A stretch of DNA of 54,936 bases, taken from NCBI GenBank assembly GCA_010015655.1, contig ML976660.1, positions 1,106,895 through 1,161,830 of the forward strand, given 5' to 3'. The stretch is from Bimuria novae-zelandiae CBS 107.79. Taxonomy: Eukaryota; Ascomycota; Dothideomycetes; Pleosporales; Didymosphaeriaceae. Under the pieces are notes generated by a model, which saw only the letters and a program-made list of their open reading frames with translations, searched no databases and was not told the origin of the DNA. Within the stretch, counting starts at the first letter, position 1. Every line of letters starts with the position of its first letter. Position numbers and translations under genes: made by a program. This document shows, piece after piece, positions 54,058 through 54,936 of the stretch.

Positions 54058-54257
54058 CGTTCCTGCAGTGGGCTCTGCGCCTCCCCCAAAGCTGCCAAAC
54101 AGCTGCAGTCTTACACACGAACGGTTAGGTTAGAATCTATACTACGATATAGTTATTTTCTCGTGTTGGTGGTAGGACTTGTTGTTCGCTTTAGAAATTC
54201 TTGAGCCTCGAATCGTATTAGACGCGCAAGGGCTGCCGGCCGCCGTCCTGTTGCTAG

Positions 54258-54385
54258 GGAGCGACTGCGCAAAAGCTGGGGGAGCGACTATAACCTAGGG
54301 AGCGACCGCCTATAAGCTGGGGAGCGACTGCCCATAAGCTGGGGAGCGACTGCCCATAAGCTGGGGAGCGACCGCCCATATGCCA
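54258..54385 (+). repeat. 22-bp minisatellite in the inverted-repeat spacer
   Basis: About six tandem units of the type gggagcgactgcccataagct occur, starting at 54258, 54281, 54299, 54321, 54343 and 54365. The last four are spaced exactly 22 bases and are nearly identical; the first two are diverged. Confidence 0.85.
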
Positions 54386-54438
54386 GGGGGCAGCTGCCTA
54401 TTAGCACGAGTCGCTAAATTTTTAGTGGGCCAGAATCA

Positions 54439-54568
54439 GTGGCACTTGGGTCAGAAACAGTGGTATCTCAGTCCGTTTTCGCCGCACTGCCACATTGGTG
54501 GTAGTGTATTGGAAACAGTGGTAGATGGGGAATTATTACGCCAAGAAGTGTTAAGGCGGTCTTTTGCC
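54439..54568. repeat. Right arm of 130-bp inverted repeat
   Basis: This is the partner of 53928-54057 (127 of 130 matching). The 381-bp spacer lies at 54058-54438. A TTAA lies inside the arm at 54551-54554, where the left arm has TTAC. Confidence 0.9.
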
Positions 54569-54715
54569 AGTATCCCCCGCACTGTCAAAATCTGCCACAA
54601 ACGACGCGCCAATCAGCGTCTAGTCGATCTCAACACCAAATTTGAATTGTGATGACGGCAATTTTTGTTTTACAGCCAAAATCGACCTCTTTCGAAATTG
54701 CTAGCACATGCAAAC
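54569..54715. other. 5' leader of the piggyBac-like gene
   Basis: This is 147 bases between the right arm and the transposase ATG, A/T-leaning, with no features beyond a possible promoter. Confidence 0.4.
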
Positions 54716-54936
54716 ATGCCAAATCCTGCGTCTGCCGTCAGCAACGATCCTGACTTCGTAAAATACACAAAATACTCACAAAAACGAGGTGTTTTACCTG
54801 ACTTACCGTCCACGCCGCCACCGCAATGGAGACCTCTCGAAATCAACAACCCACGTACTTTTGGAGTCGCTGATTTACCTGAGGGTACTGACAGAGGCTC
54901 TCCAATTGCCCTCTTTAACTTGTTTTTCGACGCCGA
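54716..54936 (+). CDS. PiggyBac-like transposase, N-terminal fragment cut by the window end
   Basis: From the ATG at 54716 the frame is open without a stop to the last base (73 codons plus two bases). The deduced start is MPNPASAVSNDPDFVKYTK. Further on, PPPQWRPLEI, FGVADLPEGTDRGSP and then IALFNLFFDA give the spacing W-x-P ... F-G-x-x-x-L-P-E-G ... P-x-x-L-F-x-L-F-F. Fungal DDE_Tnp_1_7 (piggyBac) transposases show this at the beginning of their conserved region. The catalytic DDD residues would lie beyond the window. Whether the gene is intact cannot be judged. It lies just downstream of the 130-bp inverted repeat, which may be part of the same element. Homology is from pattern memory, not a search. 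Confidence 0.65.
   Translation, partial: MPNPASAVSNDPDFVKYTKYSQKRGVLPDLPSTPPPQWRPLEINNPRTFGVADLPEGTDRGSPIALFNLFFDA

Noticed and set aside
53796..54098. Minus-strand frame of 100 codons that matches the plus-strand frame at 54380-54652 over 45 residues
   Set aside because: The matching peptides are simply translations of the two arms of the inverted repeat; both frames end arbitrarily outside the arms.
1..54936. CRISPR arrays, secondary-metabolite synthase genes, rRNA genes
   Set aside because: None seen. There are no regularly spaced identical repeats with unique spacers, no PKS/NRPS motifs and no rRNA-like sequence.

Overview
The window is nuclear DNA of a filamentous ascomycete. The genes are compact, with none to three short GT-AG introns of about 46 to 180 bases (most near 50). 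They include typical fungal families (DEF1, ARP9, NTE1, GCV2, acid trehalase, a Ubp16-like deubiquitinase). There is also an AT-rich, TpA-rich island of the kind left by repeat-induced point mutation (RIP). Overall content suggests Pezizomycotina, perhaps Dothideomycetes, but the class is inference. A run of 102 N at 22101-22202 is an assembly gap.

Layout. 1-510 is AT-rich relic DNA. It is followed by class II fructose-bisphosphate aldolase (minus), mitochondrial ribosomal protein bL9m (minus), a membrane-anchored USP deubiquitinase (plus) and a Gfo/Idh/MocA oxidoreductase (plus). A 2.1 kb gene-poor stretch leads to a Ser/Pro-rich protein of unknown function (10308-12080). Then comes the AT-rich island 12340-13690, with an intact-looking 426-bp solo LTR inside it (12688-13113, TAATA target duplication). 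After that are GCV2, a diverged 135-159-bp tandem repeat (18540-19020), two secretory-pathway proteins, guanine deaminase (minus), and the tightly divergent pair ARP9 (minus) / NTE1 (plus).

The second half holds acid trehalase (plus) converging on a ThuA-domain gene (minus), a 2EXR/F-box-like protein (minus), DEF1 (minus) divergent from a probable mitochondrial protein (plus), a CECR5/YKR070W-type HAD phosphatase (minus), an aldo/keto reductase (plus) and an F-box/LRR-like protein (plus) whose start lies on a 4-base exon. The right end is mobile-element territory. It has a 130-bp, 98% identical inverted repeat (53928-54057 / 54439-54568) whose spacer carries a 22-bp minisatellite, followed by the start of a piggyBac-like transposase that runs off the window at 54936.

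The genes do not form an obvious secondary-metabolite or virulence cluster. They are mostly housekeeping genes for glycolysis, mitochondrial translation, one-carbon metabolism, purine salvage, phospholipid turnover, chromatin remodelling and transcription-coupled repair. The most suggestive metabolic neighbourhood is acid trehalase next to a ThuA-like protein, with a Gfo/Idh/MocA oxidoreductase (the superfamily of bacterial ThuB) 24 kb away. The most unusual DNA is the nested inverted repeat/minisatellite/piggyBac arrangement at the right edge.
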